This document shows, in pieces, positions 9,183 to 18,619 of a DNA stretch of 64,000 nucleotides. Every line of letters starts with the position of its first letter. Within the stretch, counting starts at the first letter, position 1. Source of the DNA: Cyclobacteriaceae bacterium (GTDB taxonomy: Bacteria > Bacteroidota > Bacteroidia > Cytophagales > Cyclobacteriaceae). The notes under the pieces are model-generated. The model worked only from the letters and a program-made list of their open reading frames with translations. It did no database searches and had not been told where the DNA came from. The translations under genes were made by a program, and so were the position numbers. Location of the stretch: contig JAHBUC010000001.1 of NCBI GenBank assembly GCA_019638275.1, positions 744,001-808,000 on the forward strand. Reading direction: 5' to 3'.

Positions 9183-9301
9183 AGGGTTCTTTCTGCATTC
9201 CCAAGATAAGGAATCAACCGAACCTTTCCTGAAAAGGGCTTTGTATAATCTCTCAGGTTTCGAGGTTTTTCCTTAGTTTTGAGTACTTTTTAAACTTATC
9301 A

Positions 9302-11749
9302 ATGGCTCAGAATACCTATAAATCAAACACCTTTAAAAAACCTGAGAAAGAGAGAAAAAGCAAGGCGTCCAAGAACAACAAATTCAATTTTGATTTTTTA
9401 ACAGACCCGCGTTTCGGGTTGGCGTTCGGTTTTGTAATTCTTATCTCAGCAGTTTTTTTATTCATCGCATTCGTGTCGTACCTGTTTACAGGCAAGGCCG
9501 ATCATAGTGTGGTGGAAGGATTGGCGCAAGGCGGCTTGTTGGAATCAGGACTTGAAACAGAGAACTGGCTTGGCTTGTATGGCGCCATGACGTCTCATTA
9601 TTTTATCTTTCGTTGGTTTGGCGTGTCCGCTTTTCTGGTGCCGTTCGTATTTTTTTTGGTAGGATTCAAGTTAGCATTTAAACGCGTTTTACTACCGATT
9701 TCAAATTCACTGATTTTTAGTGTATTCACTGGCTTGTGGTTATGCTTGCTGTTTGGCTACTTAACCCTGAATGTTGATGGCGTAACAGAATGGAGTTTTC
9801 TCGGTGGTGGCTTGGGTTACCAGATGGCCGTGATCTCGCACGGCTTGTTGGGATGGGGAACGTTTTTGTTGCTTGTGCTTTCGCTGTTTTTGTTCATCAT
9901 TTTCTTTTTTAATGTTACTTCTATTCCGGCCTTTCTTCCTGCTGATCCAAAACCCATGGGCAACGATGCCATCTTAAAAGATGAAGCTACCCCTGCCTAC
10001 ACCGATGATCAGGATAACTGGCCAAAACAGGTTGAAAAAGATGAAGAAGAAATTCCAGAACCGGTTGCGTTGGTTAAGCCACAGGAACCAGTTGTTCCAG
10101 TTAATGAAGTAAAACTTGAAGTAGATAAGGCCGAAGCGGTTAAGAAAGAAAAAGAAAAAGCAGAGCCGGATTTTATCATTGAAGAGCGAACTGAAACAGA
10201 TGAGGTAGTAGAGAAACTGGTTGAAGATAAGGGCGTGTATGATCCTACGCTCGACTTAAGTAAATATAAGTTTCCGCCACTTGAATTGCTCAATGAGTAT
10301 GATACCGGAAAGGTTCAGGTAACGCAGGAGGAACTGAATCAGAACAAAGACAAAATTCTGGCTACACTTACCAATTTTAAAATTGGCATCTCCAGCATCA
10401 AGGCAACCATTGGCCCTACGGTAACACTGTATGAAATTGTTCCTGATGCCGGTATCAAAATATCACGAATTAAAAATCTGGAAGATGATATTGCCTTGAG
10501 CTTAGCGGCCTTGGGTATTCGTATCATTGCGCCTATTCCGGGCAAGGGAACCATTGGTATTGAAGTGCCGAATAAGAACCGCGAGATGGTGAGCATTCGC
10601 TCGGTGCTCTCAACGGTTTCATTCCAGAAAACCGATAAGGAATTACCAGTTGCATTGGGAAAAACCATTTCCAATGAAGTGCTGGTGATTGATCTGGCCA
10701 AGATGCCGCACTTGCTGGTAGCTGGTGCTACAGGTCAGGGTAAGTCGGTTGGGTTAAATGTTATTCTCGGCTCCTTATTATATAAGCGTCATCCATCGCA
10801 ACTCAAGTTTGTTTTGGTTGATCCGAAGAAAGTGGAGATGGCGCTGTTCAGCAAAATCGAACGGCATTACCTGGCCAAGCTGCCAAACAGTGAAGAAGCT
10901 ATCATTACCGATACAAGAAAGGTTGTGCATACACTCAATTCATTGTGTATTGAAATGGAAAACCGGTATGAGATTTTAAAAGATGCCGGGGCTCGAAACC
11001 TGAAAGAGTACAACGCGAAATTTGTGGCACGCAAACTCAATCCAAAGGAGGGACATCGTTTCCTTCCTTACATTGTGTTGGTGATCGATGAGTTGGCTGA
11101 TTTGATGATGACTGCCGGTAAAGAAGTGGAAACACCTATCGCGCGATTGGCGCAGTTGGCACGTGCGATTGGTATTCATTTGGTTGTAGCTACGCAACGT
11201 CCGTCTGTAAACGTTATCACGGGTGTTATCAAAGCAAACTTCCCGGCACGGTTGTCCTTCCGGGTAACCTCAAAAGTTGACTCACGAACGATTCTTGATA
11301 CCGGTGGGGCAGATCAGTTGGTTGGGATGGGAGATATGTTGTTGTCTTCTGGTTCAGACGTTATACGCTTACAATGCCCGTTTGTTGATACACCTGAAAT
11401 TGAACGGATTTGTGAATACATCGGGTCACAACGTGGTTATGATTCGGCATACTTGCTGCCGGAGTATGAAGACGAAGAAAGTGGCGCATCAACGGTTGAT
11501 CTTTCCGAACGCGATGCCTTGTTTGAGGAGGCCGCTAAACTAATCGTTATGCATCAACAAGGGAGCACTTCCCTGCTTCAGCGGAAGCTTAAATTGGGCT
11601 ATAACCGGGCCGGTCGCCTGATCGACCAGCTTGAAGCGGCCGGAATTGTGGGGCCTTTTGAGGGTAGCAAAGCCCGCGAGGTGCTGATTAAGGATGACAT
11701 GAGTTTGGAACAATTATTGAATGGTTTGAAGGAAAAACACGGCCAGTAA
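9302..11749 (+). CDS. ftsK: DNA translocase FtsK
   Basis: 815 residues. Four N-terminal membrane helices (about 40-200) anchor it at the septum. A Glu/Lys-rich linker (about 225-325) follows, then the alpha/beta RecA-like motor with Walker A GATGQGKSVGLN (residues ~474-485) and Walker B IVLVIDELADLMM. The C-terminal gamma winged helix (TSLLQRKLKLGYNRAGRLIDQLE) in other bacteria reads polar DNA motifs and activates XerCD at dif. It pumps chromosome termini across the division septum. The start ATG at 9302 gives a basic N-terminus (MAQNTYKSNTFKK) normal for the family. lolA follows after 47 bp, an arrangement I recall from other Bacteroidota. Confidence 0.97.
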   Translation: MAQNTYKSNTFKKPEKERKSKASKNNKFNFDFLTDPRFGLAFGFVILISAVFLFIAFVSYLFTGKADHSVVEGLAQGGLLESGLETENWLGLYGAMTSHYFIFRWFGVSAFLVPFVFFLVGFKLAFKRVLLPISNSLIFSVFTGLWLCLLFGYLTLNVDGVTEWSFLGGGLGYQMAVISHGLLGWGTFLLLVLSLFLFIIFFFNVTSIPAFLPADPKPMGNDAILKDEATPAYTDDQDNWPKQVEKDEEEIPEPVALVKPQEPVVPVNEVKLEVDKAEAVKKEKEKAEPDFIIEERTETDEVVEKLVEDKGVYDPTLDLSKYKFPPLELLNEYDTGKVQVTQEELNQNKDKILATLTNFKIGISSIKATIGPTVTLYEIVPDAGIKISRIKNLEDDIALSLAALGIRIIAPIPGKGTIGIEVPNKNREMVSIRSVLSTVSFQKTDKELPVALGKTISNEVLVIDLAKMPHLLVAGATGQGKSVGLNVILGSLLYKRHPSQLKFVLVDPKKVEMALFSKIERHYLAKLPNSEEAIITDTRKVVHTLNSLCIEMENRYEILKDAGARNLKEYNAKFVARKLNPKEGHRFLPYIVLVIDELADLMMTAGKEVETPIARLAQLARAIGIHLVVATQRPSVNVITGVIKANFPARLSFRVTSKVDSRTILDTGGADQLVGMGDMLLSSGSDVIRLQCPFVDTPEIERICEYIGSQRGYDSAYLLPEYEDEESGASTVDLSERDALFEEAAKLIVMHQQGSTSLLQRKLKLGYNRAGRLIDQLEAAGIVGPFEGSKAREVLIKDDMSLEQLLNGLKEKHGQ

Positions 11750-11751
11750 CG

Positions 11752-11759
11752 TATTTTTG
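11752..11759 (+). promoter_or_regulatory. Candidate Bacteroidota -7 element (lolA)
   Basis: TATTTTTG matches TAnnTTTG. A TTTG at 11725-11728, 23 bp upstream, would serve as -33 element. It lies in the ftsK-lolA gap, 37 bp before the lolA start. Spacing is at the long end of the accepted range, so this is tentative. Confidence 0.4.
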
Positions 11760-11796
11760 CAGCCGCTATAGTTAATCGTTCACCAGTAGAATAAAC

Positions 11797-12438
11797 ATGA
11801 AAAAGTACGCTATCGCACTTCTTTTGGCACTTTTTGCCAAAGCATCCATCGCCCAGTATGATCCCAAGGCCCTTGAAATTCTCGAGGCCATGAGTAAAAA
11901 ATATAAAGCGTTTACCTCGTTTGAAGCGAACATAACCTCCAGCATGACCAACGATGTGGAGGGTATTAAGGAAGAGTTCAAGGGTAAAATCACGGTTAAA
12001 GGTGACAAATTCCGTCTGGCGATGGATGATCAGGAAATCATCAATAACGGAACTACGGTATGGACGTACCTGCCTGCCGCTAAGGAAGTAAATATTGACA
12101 ATTACGATCCGGATGCTGATGAGATCAATCCATCAAAGATTTATGAATTATATAAGAAGGGATTCAAGTATCTGTACCTGGAAGACCAGACCGAAAACGG
12201 TGTATTGTGTGAGGTAGTTGATCTTGTTCCTGAAAAGAAAGATGCGCAGTATTTCAAGATCAAGATGAATATTGGCAAGAAGGATCGCAGCATTCAAAGC
12301 TGGACGATGTTTGACAAAAGCGGTAACAAGTATAAATACTCCATCACCAAGTTCACTCCTAACGTAGCAGTGGCGGATGCATTCTTTACGTTTGACCCCA
12401 AAAAATACCCGGGCGTAGAAGTAATTGACTTACGATAG
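11797..12438 (+). CDS. lolA: Outer-membrane lipoprotein carrier LolA-like protein
   Basis: 213 residues with a signal peptide ending KASIAQ (residue ~19). The mature part reads as the LolA half-barrel: a helix (KALEILEAMSKKYKAFTSFEANITSS), then FKGKITVKGDKFRLAMDD, INNGTTVWTYLPAAKEVNID, and a C-terminal strand ending in FDPKKYPGVEVIDL. LolA collects lipoproteins released from the inner membrane and carries them through the periplasm. The window encodes many lipoproteins that could use such a carrier. It follows ftsK as in other Bacteroidota. Assignment rests on motif layout and context, since LolA sequences diverge strongly. Confidence 0.88.
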   Translation: MKKYAIALLLALFAKASIAQYDPKALEILEAMSKKYKAFTSFEANITSSMTNDVEGIKEEFKGKITVKGDKFRLAMDDQEIINNGTTVWTYLPAAKEVNIDNYDPDADEINPSKIYELYKKGFKYLYLEDQTENGVLCEVVDLVPEKKDAQYFKIKMNIGKKDRSIQSWTMFDKSGNKYKYSITKFTPNVAVADAFFTFDPKKYPGVEVIDLR

Positions 12439-12456
12439 AAATAAACTATATAACAG

Positions 12457-12492
12457 AGACCCGGAGGCTTTCGAAAGCTTCCGGGTCTTTTT
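12457..12492 (+). terminator. Rho-independent terminator after lolA
   Basis: A stem AGACCCGGA...TTCCGGGTCT extends inward through GCTTT-CG-AAAGC, giving a nearly perfect 15-bp hairpin, followed by TTTTTATTTTT. It sits between lolA and pyrF. Confidence 0.88.
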
Positions 12493-12503
12493 ATTTTTAG
12501 GCT

Positions 12504-13322
12504 ATGAATAGAAAACAGCTTGTTGAAGAAATAAAAAGGAAACAATCTTACCTCTGTGTTGGATTGGATACAGATATTAAGAAAATACCTGATCATCTGA
12601 AGGCAGAAAAAGATCCGGTGTTTGAATTCAACAAGCAGATTATTGATGCTACCCACAATTATTGTGTGGCCTACAAACCGAACATTGCTTTCTATGAAGC
12701 GCTAGGCCCGAAGGGATGGGAAAGTCTTCAAAAAACACTGGAATATATTCCAAAAGATTGCTTCACCATAGCCGATGCCAAGCGTGGCGATATCGGGAAT
12801 ACGTCTTCCCTGTATGCGCGGGCGTTTTTCGAAAACATGAACTTTGATTCCATTACGGTTGCGCCATACATGGGTGAAGATTCTGTTAAACCATTTTTAC
12901 AATTCAAGGATAAATGGGTGATTCTATTGGCGCACACGTCAAATCCGGGTAGTGCCGATTTTCAATTGATCGAATCCAAAGTGACAGACAGGAGGTTGTA
13001 TGAAGAAGTTATTCTAAAAGCGAAAACATGGTCGACACCTGAACAACTGATGTTTGTAGTAGGCGCAACGCAAGCCGATAAAATGAAGCACATACGCGAA
13101 CTGGCTCCTGAGCATTTCTTCCTGGTGCCCGGCATTGGCGCGCAAGGTGGTGACCTGGAGATGGTTTCGAAGCATGGCATGAATAAAGAGTGTGGATTAT
13201 TGGTTAATTCTGCACGGGCAATTATTTACGCCTCTTCGGGAAGTGATTTTGCAGAGGCTGCAGCCCGGGAAGCAAAGGCAGTTCAGGAACAGATGCGTGT
13301 GTTTCTGGAATCCATAGCATAG
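12504..13322 (+). CDS. pyrF: Orotidine-5'-phosphate decarboxylase (type II PyrF)
   Basis: 272 residues, the length of the type-II (TIGR02127) branch rather than the ~230-residue bacterial type I. Visible motifs are [15 protein letters not shown] at the N-terminus, [14 protein letters not shown], the catalytic stretch [13 protein letters not shown] with its Asp-Lys pair, and [13 protein letters not shown] forming the phosphate loop. It converts OMP to UMP in the last step of de novo pyrimidine synthesis. It has its own start just after the lolA terminator and is followed within 6 bp by a small membrane protein gene. Confidence 0.96.
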   Translation: MNRKQLVEEIKRKQSYLCVGLDTDIKKIPDHLKAEKDPVFEFNKQIIDATHNYCVAYKPNIAFYEALGPKGWESLQKTLEYIPKDCFTIADAKRGDIGNTSSLYARAFFENMNFDSITVAPYMGEDSVKPFLQFKDKWVILLAHTSNPGSADFQLIESKVTDRRLYEEVILKAKTWSTPEQLMFVVGATQADKMKHIRELAPEHFFLVPGIGAQGGDLEMVSKHGMNKECGLLVNSARAIIYASSGSDFAEAAAREAKAVQEQMRVFLESIA

Positions 13323-13328
13323 CTTTTT

Positions 13329-13577
13329 ATGGATCTTGTTGGATTGATTTTTCTGTATCCAATCGGTTTACTTGTGTTATGGGTAAAGAATAAACGCCAA
13401 AAGTCATTTCAGGAAATCGTTCAATCATATGAATACTATGAAATCAGGGGAGAGGGAGTTGTATTATTCCTCAACCTCGTTGCAGGGATAGGTTTCGTTG
13501 GTATAGTTTGCATTTTAGTTGTTGTAATAGGTCGGATTATTTCAGATGTTTATAATGCACTGGTTATCAAATTTTAA
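13329..13577 (+). CDS. Small two-helix membrane protein, unknown
   Basis: 82 residues. Hydrophobic helices at about 3-20 (LVGLIFLYPIGLLVLWV) and 45-68 (VVLFLNLVAGIGFVGIVCIL) flank a basic, tyrosine-containing loop (KNKRQKSF ... SYEYYEIRGEG). No family recognised. The start lies 6 bp after the pyrF stop, and the stop is 11 bp before DUF2851, so it fits into a compact operon. It is more AT-rich than its neighbours. Coding status is supported by the uninterrupted frame, spacing and membrane topology, not by homology. Confidence 0.55.
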   Translation: MDLVGLIFLYPIGLLVLWVKNKRQKSFQEIVQSYEYYEIRGEGVVLFLNLVAGIGFVGIVCILVVVIGRIISDVYNALVIKF

Positions 13578-13588
13578 ACTAACATTTT

Positions 13589-14866
13589 GTGACCGAATCC
13601 TTCCTTCACTACCTCTGGCAATTCCAATACTTCGATAAGAAGGAATTGAAAACCACTTCGGGTGAGTTGGTGCAGGTGCTTCATCCGGGCATGCGCAATA
13701 CACATGCGGGTCCGGATTTCAGTGATGCAAAAATCAAGATTGGTTCTTTAGAGTGGCGCGGCAGTGTGGAGATTCACATTTCGGCATCAGGCTGGCTGGA
13801 TCACCACCATAGCAATGATGCCGCCTACGAAAAAGTAGTATTGCATGTGGTGTGGGAAAATGATAAGCCCATCGTGCGTAGTGATGGATCGGCTATGCCA
13901 ACATTGGAGTTGAAGAATCGCGTTGATATTTCGCTTTGGAATAAATTCAAAAAACTACTGGCCAGTTCTGAGTCTATTCCCTGCGCATCTTCATGGAGTC
14001 GGGTAAATGAGGTGGTGAAGTTATCCATGCTGGATAAAGTTCTGGCCCAACGGCTCGAAGCGAAGGCTGCTATTTTGCTCTCCATGTTAGATAAAAATCG
14101 AAACGACTGGGAAGAAACGGCTTATCAGCTTCTGTGTAAGAATTTTGGATTTAAAGTAAATACAGACTCATTCTTACGACTTGCAGAAACCATTCCTTTT
14201 AAAGTTCTGAGAAAGCATATTAATAATACTGCGCAAGTTGAGGCGTTGCTTTTTGGTCAGGCGGGTTTTCTGGAGAAGGTTGCAAAGGATGAGTATTCCA
14301 CTTTGTTGAAACGGGAGTATGCACTTCTGGGAGCAAAATACAATCTTGAAAATAGACAACTCCATCAATCGCAATGGCGGTTTTTACGGTTGCGCCCGGC
14401 TAATTTTCCTACCATCCGGTTAGCGCAATTGGCAGCCCTGTTGATTCAGAATCAGAGTATTTTCTCTTCCATCATCAACACATTTTCTTACGAGGATTTA
14501 TATAAGCGTCTGGCGGTTAGGCAATCGGCTTACTGGCAAACGCACTACCAGTTTGGCAAACCTGTGGACCGTGTGCCTTATCTTGGAAAAAGCAGTGTTC
14601 AGAATTTGATCATCAACACCGTTATTCCTGTACTGGTGGCTTATGGAATTCGTCAGGATGATCAGCGCTATATGGAACGTGCATTGGATTGGCTTCAACA
14701 CCTTCCGTCCGAAATGAACACGATCACCCGCCAGTGGTCCGGACTTGGCTTAAAAATCAAAACCGCTTTCGATTCGCAAGCACTTATCGAACTTTATAAT
14801 GCCTATTGTTTGAAGAGGCGGTGCCTGGATTGTACTATTGGAACCTCATTGGTTAAACCTTCATGA
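13589..14866 (+). CDS. DUF2851 family protein
   Basis: 425 residues beginning at a GTG (13589). The N-terminal motif ESFLHYLWQFQYFDKKELKT, followed by VLHPGMRNTHAGPDFSDAKI and GSVEIHISASGWLDHHH, is the hallmark of DUF2851, a family conserved in Bacteroidota with no assigned function. The conserved D/E/H-rich N-terminal block looks nuclease-like, which is inference. The C-terminus has a cysteine pair (KRRCLDCTIG). The GTG was chosen because the family starts this close to the LHYLW motif. The stop overlaps the next start by four bases (ATGA), so translation is probably coupled. Confidence 0.88.
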   Translation: MTESFLHYLWQFQYFDKKELKTTSGELVQVLHPGMRNTHAGPDFSDAKIKIGSLEWRGSVEIHISASGWLDHHHSNDAAYEKVVLHVVWENDKPIVRSDGSAMPTLELKNRVDISLWNKFKKLLASSESIPCASSWSRVNEVVKLSMLDKVLAQRLEAKAAILLSMLDKNRNDWEETAYQLLCKNFGFKVNTDSFLRLAETIPFKVLRKHINNTAQVEALLFGQAGFLEKVAKDEYSTLLKREYALLGAKYNLENRQLHQSQWRFLRLRPANFPTIRLAQLAALLIQNQSIFSSIINTFSYEDLYKRLAVRQSAYWQTHYQFGKPVDRVPYLGKSSVQNLIINTVIPVLVAYGIRQDDQRYMERALDWLQHLPSEMNTITRQWSGLGLKIKTAFDSQALIELYNAYCLKRRCLDCTIGTSLVKPS

Positions 14867-16113
14867 TTTCAGTCTTTATTCATCTGGTTATTATTTTTTC
14901 ACTTGCTTTCTGGTGGCTCAAATGTTATCCCGAAAATGGCAAGCTGGTGTACTGGTTTTGTCTGGCGCTTAAACTTAGTGCGGGATTGGTGTTGGGATAC
15001 GTTTACAGTACACACTACACAGACAGTGATACATTTAATTTTTTTCAGGACAGCCTTCGGTTAGCGGAAATGGCTAAAGCAAACTGGCGCGAATATGTTG
15101 CTTATCTGTGGTTCGAAAAGGAACCAGCGTTCTCTGGTGAAAACCGCACGTTGTTTTTTGTGAAGCTGGTGAGTGTATTCACCTTGCTGGCACAGGGCAA
15201 TTACTGGGTTGTATCGCTTTATTTTTCCCTCTTTTCATTTGCTGCCTGTTGGTGGTTTGTTTGGATAATCGGCCGTTATTATCCAAACGTAAAATTTGCA
15301 GCCATACTCGCGTTCCTGCTATTTCCATCAAGCGTGTTCTGGAGTTCAGGCATCATTAAAGAGAGTGCCGCCATGACCATGCTGTATGTGCTCCTGGGTA
15401 TATTTCTTACCGTATGGCAACACAAAAAATTCTCATGGATGCAAAGTGTGGTATTGTTGATCGCCACCTGGGTTTTATGGAGCCTGAAGTACTACTATGC
15501 AGCCGTATTTTTTCCGGTGGCGTTATCTGCTTTGCTTACGCGATGGTTTATTCAGGAGCGCATGCGCCCTTCCGCGGTTTCCGCGTATCGTGAATTTGTA
15601 TTGCTGCTCGTGCTGATGATGGTGTTTGTGTTCATCGTAACCTTTGTTCATCCAAACTTTTACCCGCAACGCATTCTTGAAGTCGTGGTGGAGAATTACG
15701 AAGCTTTCCGGGATAAATCTGATCCCGAAAAGATGGCTCATTTCCATAACCTGAAACCCAAGGTTGGAAGTTTTCTACTGAATGCTCCTTGGGCGTTGGT
15801 GTCGGGGCTGTTCCGTCCTTTCGTGTGGGAAGCCTCTAACATTTTTTCTTTTTTGGTAAGTGTGGGAAATATTATCCTGCTGGGGTTCACTATTTTCGCT
15901 CTCAGGCATTTTCGCAGGTTAACGGCTTCGCCCGATCGTCTGCTCCTTTTTGCTTTGATTGTCTATTGCGCTTCGCTTTGTATTTTCCTCACCCTGTCAG
16001 CACCCAACTTTGGCACGTATGTTCGCTATCGGGTTGGGTTTTTCCCGCTGTTTATTTTGTTGATCAGTTTAGGACTTCCATTAGAGCGGTGGATTAAGAA
16101 GATTACTGGATAG
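14863..16113 (+). CDS. Polytopic inner-membrane protein, GT-C glycosyltransferase-like
   Basis: 416 residues with about ten hydrophobic segments. After the second helix comes a loop with YSTHYTDSDTFNFF; paired acidic residues in the first external loop are typical of GT-C enzymes that use polyprenyl-phosphate sugars. The segment FPSSVFWSSGIIKESAAM is also reminiscent of EpsG/PMT-like families. No precise family can be named. It overlaps DUF2851 by four bases. A role in envelope glycan or exopolysaccharide synthesis is inference. Confidence 0.7.
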   Translation: MISVFIHLVIIFSLAFWWLKCYPENGKLVYWFCLALKLSAGLVLGYVYSTHYTDSDTFNFFQDSLRLAEMAKANWREYVAYLWFEKEPAFSGENRTLFFVKLVSVFTLLAQGNYWVVSLYFSLFSFAACWWFVWIIGRYYPNVKFAAILAFLLFPSSVFWSSGIIKESAAMTMLYVLLGIFLTVWQHKKFSWMQSVVLLIATWVLWSLKYYYAAVFFPVALSALLTRWFIQERMRPSAVSAYREFVLLLVLMMVFVFIVTFVHPNFYPQRILEVVVENYEAFRDKSDPEKMAHFHNLKPKVGSFLLNAPWALVSGLFRPFVWEASNIFSFLVSVGNIILLGFTIFALRHFRRLTASPDRLLLFALIVYCASLCIFLTLSAPNFGTYVRYRVGFFPLFILLISLGLPLERWIKKITG

Positions 16114-16131
16114 GAAAAAGAAGTCATCTCA

Positions 16132-16260
16132 GAAATCAGTTTGACATGTCAGCCTGAGCTTGTCGAAGGCTACAAGTTAAACAAAATCGGTTTCGACTGG
16201 CTCTCCAAAAGGAGTCCTCCGGACAACCTGACACCGACCAGTATTGTTAAGATGGCTTCT
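16132..16260. repeat. Dispersed palindromic element, copy 1 (GAGCTTGTCGAA family)
   Basis: Between the convergent genes ending at 16113 and 16321. It carries TGTCAGCCTGAGCTTGTCGA at 16147-16166 and, further on, CGGTTTCGAC and CAACCTGACA as a broken opposite arm. The right end AGATGGCTTCT (16250-16260) is the reverse complement of the left end of the copy at 57874. The two copies therefore share both core and ends and lie in opposite orientation. Confidence 0.75.
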
Positions 16261-16261
16261 A

Positions 16262-16298
16262 AATAAAAACGGCAACCATACAGGATGCAGGTTGCCGT
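16262..16298 (-). terminator. Terminator of rny
   Basis: ACGGCAACC (16269-16277) pairs with GGTTGCCGT (16290-16298). Read on the minus strand the hairpin is followed by TTTTTATTT. It lies just downstream of the rny stop. Confidence 0.85.
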
Positions 16299-16320
16299 GA
16301 TTAGCTAAAATTTAAATTGA

Positions 16321-17889
16321 CTACTTCGCGTAGGCCACCGAACGCATTTCGCGGATTACCGTAACCTTTATCTGGCCGGGGTACTGCATGTCGCGCTCAA
16401 TTTTTTGTGAAATGTCAAAACTCAACTGGCTGGCCCGATCATCGGTTACTTTTTCGGCATCCAGAATAACGCGCAGCTCACGGCCAGCCTGAATGGCATA
16501 ACATTTCTCAACTCCTTCAAAGCTGGTAGCCAGTTCTTCCAATTCGCGCAAGCGCTTGATGTATTGTTCCATCACCTCGCGTCTGGCGCCTGGGCGCGCT
16601 CCGCTTAACGCATCACAAGCTTGTACAATGGGCGAGATGGGGCTGGTCATTTCAATTTCATCGTGGTGTGCGCCAATGGCGTTGCACACGATCGGGTGTT
16701 CCTTGTACTTCTGTGCTAACTCCATACCGGCAATAGCATGTGGTTTCTCCAGTTCTTCCGGCCACACCTTGCCAATATCGTGTAATAGTCCTGCGCGTTT
16801 CGCTTGCTTCACATTCAATCCCAACTCGGCAGCCATGATTGCGCAAAGGTTTGCCACCTCGCGTGAGTGTTGTAACAGGTTTTGTCCGTACGAAGAACGG
16901 AAACGCATACGGCCAACCATCTTTACCAGTTCAGGATGCAGGCCGTGAATGCCCAGGTCAATTACGGTACGTTCACCAATCTCTACAATTTCATCTTCAA
17001 TGTTCTTGGAAGTCTTCGCTACAATTTCTTCAATACGTGCCGGGTGAATGCGTCCGTCCTGCACCAAACGATGCAATGACAAGCGAGCGATTTCCCTGCG
17101 TACCGGATCGAAACCTGAAATAATAATGGCTTCGGGTGTATCGTCTACAATAATTTCAACACCGGTTGCGGCTTCAAGTGCGCGAATGTTTCTTCCTTCA
17201 CGTCCAATGATTTTTCCTTTGATGTCATCGCTCTCAATGTTGAAAACCGACACACAGTTTTCTATGGCATGTTCGGTGGCGGTGCGCTGAATGGTTTCGA
17301 GCACAATCTTCTTTGCCTCCTTGGTGGCCGTTAATTTGGCCTGCTCCATAATGTCTTTGATGTAGGAGGAGGCACGGGTTTGCGCCTCATCTTTCAATGA
17401 TGCCACAAGCTGTTCGCGGGCTTCTTCAGCTGTCAGTTTGGAAATGTTTTCCAGGATCTCAACTTTTTGCTGATTGAACCGATCAAGCTCTTCCTTACGC
17501 TTTTTCACCAACTCCAACTGGTGGGCCAGGTTTTGCTGGGTCTCTGTCATGTCGGCTTCTTTGCGCTTAACCTGTTCCAGTTCGCGGTTAATCTGCTGCT
17601 CGCGCTGTTTAATTTTCTGCTCGTTGGAGATGATTTGATTCTTCTTGCGGTTGGCTTCTTCCTCAAACTCGGATTTCATTTTGAGGATTTTTTCCTTGGC
17701 TTCAAGAAGTTTATCCTTTTTGAGGTTTTCGGCTGCAATTTCAGCTTCTTTCAGTACAAGGTTAGCCCTTGCTTCAGCTTCCTTTTGCTTTCGCTTGTAC
17801 TTACGCTTATACAACAATGTTCCAAAACCAAGTCCGATTAAGATGGCGCCAATTACACTGGCGGAGATTATAATTACGATGTCAGGCAT
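16321..17889 (-). CDS. rny: Ribonuclease Y
   Basis: 522 residues, the normal length. An N-terminal membrane helix ([20 protein letters not shown]) is followed by a long coiled coil (about 30-200, Lys/Glu-rich). Next is a KH domain with [17 protein letters not shown] and [14 protein letters not shown], then an HD phosphohydrolase domain with [11 protein letters not shown] and [12 protein letters not shown]. It is the membrane-bound endoribonuclease that initiates mRNA decay. It lies downstream of zapA in a minus-strand run and has its own terminator. Confidence 0.97.
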   Translation of the reverse strand: MPDIVIIISASVIGAILIGLGFGTLLYKRKYKRKQKEAEARANLVLKEAEIAAENLKKDKLLEAKEKILKMKSEFEEEANRKKNQIISNEQKIKQREQQINRELEQVKRKEADMTETQQNLAHQLELVKKRKEELDRFNQQKVEILENISKLTAEEAREQLVASLKDEAQTRASSYIKDIMEQAKLTATKEAKKIVLETIQRTATEHAIENCVSVFNIESDDIKGKIIGREGRNIRALEAATGVEIIVDDTPEAIIISGFDPVRREIARLSLHRLVQDGRIHPARIEEIVAKTSKNIEDEIVEIGERTVIDLGIHGLHPELVKMVGRMRFRSSYGQNLLQHSREVANLCAIMAAELGLNVKQAKRAGLLHDIGKVWPEELEKPHAIAGMELAQKYKEHPIVCNAIGAHHDEIEMTSPISPIVQACDALSGARPGARREVMEQYIKRLRELEELATSFEGVEKCYAIQAGRELRVILDAEKVTDDRASQLSFDISQKIERDMQYPGQIKVTVIREMRSVAYAK

Positions 17890-17953
17890 AACGGGTATCG
17901 TTAAAGGTTACCAATACCCGGAAGGATTTAAAACGAGTGCGGTGTTACGGGCT

Positions 17954-18241
17954 TTAAAGAATGGACTGCGAAACGAGGTAGTTCAGTTGATTCACCTTTT
18001 CAAAAACGGTTTGATCAATTTCCTGATGGTTTTCTTCTGATCTCATCTTTTCAACTACGGAATCAAAGGCCACCATAGACAGTAAATCTTGTTTATCGTC
18101 AATTCCGAATTGTTCTCTGTAAGACTTTAGTTTTTCATTGATTAACCGGCTTGCTGATCTCACGCGTTCTTCCTCGTGAGCCTTTACCTTCATGGGGTAT
18201 TCGCGGTCGGCTATTTTAATTCGTATAGATAATTCCTCCAT
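17954..18241 (-). CDS. zapA: Cell-division protein ZapA
   Basis: 95 residues. The N-terminal head has ELSIRIKIADREYPMKV, the usual ZapA beta-hairpin, followed by EERVRSASRLINEKLKSYR and a C-terminal coiled coil. ZapA tetramers bundle FtsZ filaments at midcell. The 98-residue coiled-coil protein encoded 21 bp upstream may be a partner. The gene order pheT, coiled-coil, zapA, rny on one strand suggests joint transcription from the pheT promoter. Confidence 0.9.
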   Translation of the reverse strand: MEELSIRIKIADREYPMKVKAHEEERVRSASRLINEKLKSYREQFGIDDKQDLLSMVAFDSVVEKMRSEENHQEIDQTVFEKVNQLNYLVSQSIL

Positions 18242-18262
18242 CTAACCTTGCTTACAGTTGTA

Positions 18263-18559
18263 CTATCGGCTTAAATAAGCGATACACTTATCAATTTCCT
18301 GTATGTAATCGTCCACTTTCTTTTTCAGCTCCGAAACACTTCCGTCTTCCGGGTTTATACTGTCCACAATTTTAGAGATTTTAATTTGATTTTTAAAATT
18401 GACCAATTGCTCATCACGGCTGTGGATGTCCGATTTAAGTTCCTGGTTTTCAGCTTTTAAGGATTTAATTTCGTCTTTAAGTTTTTTGTGCTCATTTACG
18501 AGCACCAAAATCTTTCGTTCCAGACCGTTGAGGTTGGTTTTTAACAGTTCCTGGTTCAT
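18263..18559 (-). CDS. Short coiled-coil protein, possible ZapB-like partner
   Basis: 98 residues, almost entirely heptad-like (ERKILVLVNEHKKLKDEIKSL ... ELKSDIHSRDEQLVNFKNQ), with a short C-terminal helix ending AYLSR. It has no enzymatic motif. Position between pheT and zapA, size and coiled-coil content suggest a divisome accessory analogous to ZapB, but there is no recognised family signature. It begins 60 bp after pheT ends; that gap holds an imperfect GC-rich hairpin. Confidence 0.75.
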   Translation of the reverse strand: MNQELLKTNLNGLERKILVLVNEHKKLKDEIKSLKAENQELKSDIHSRDEQLVNFKNQIKISKIVDSINPEDGSVSELKKKVDDYIQEIDKCIAYLSR

Positions 18560-18619
18560 GCAAAAAGGTTTTCAGGTTTGTTGGCGGGCAGGTGGTTGGC
18601 CCACCCGACAACGTTTTAT

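Noticed and set aside
9240..9281. Promoter of ftsK (TAGTTTTG at 9274-9281)
   Set aside because: The -7 match is good, but no TTG/TTTG lies at 17-23 bp upstream; too weak to list as a feature.
18577..18609. GC-rich hairpin between pheT and the coiled-coil gene as terminator
   Set aside because: The stem has several mismatches and no T-run follows on the minus strand; same-strand spacing favours read-through.
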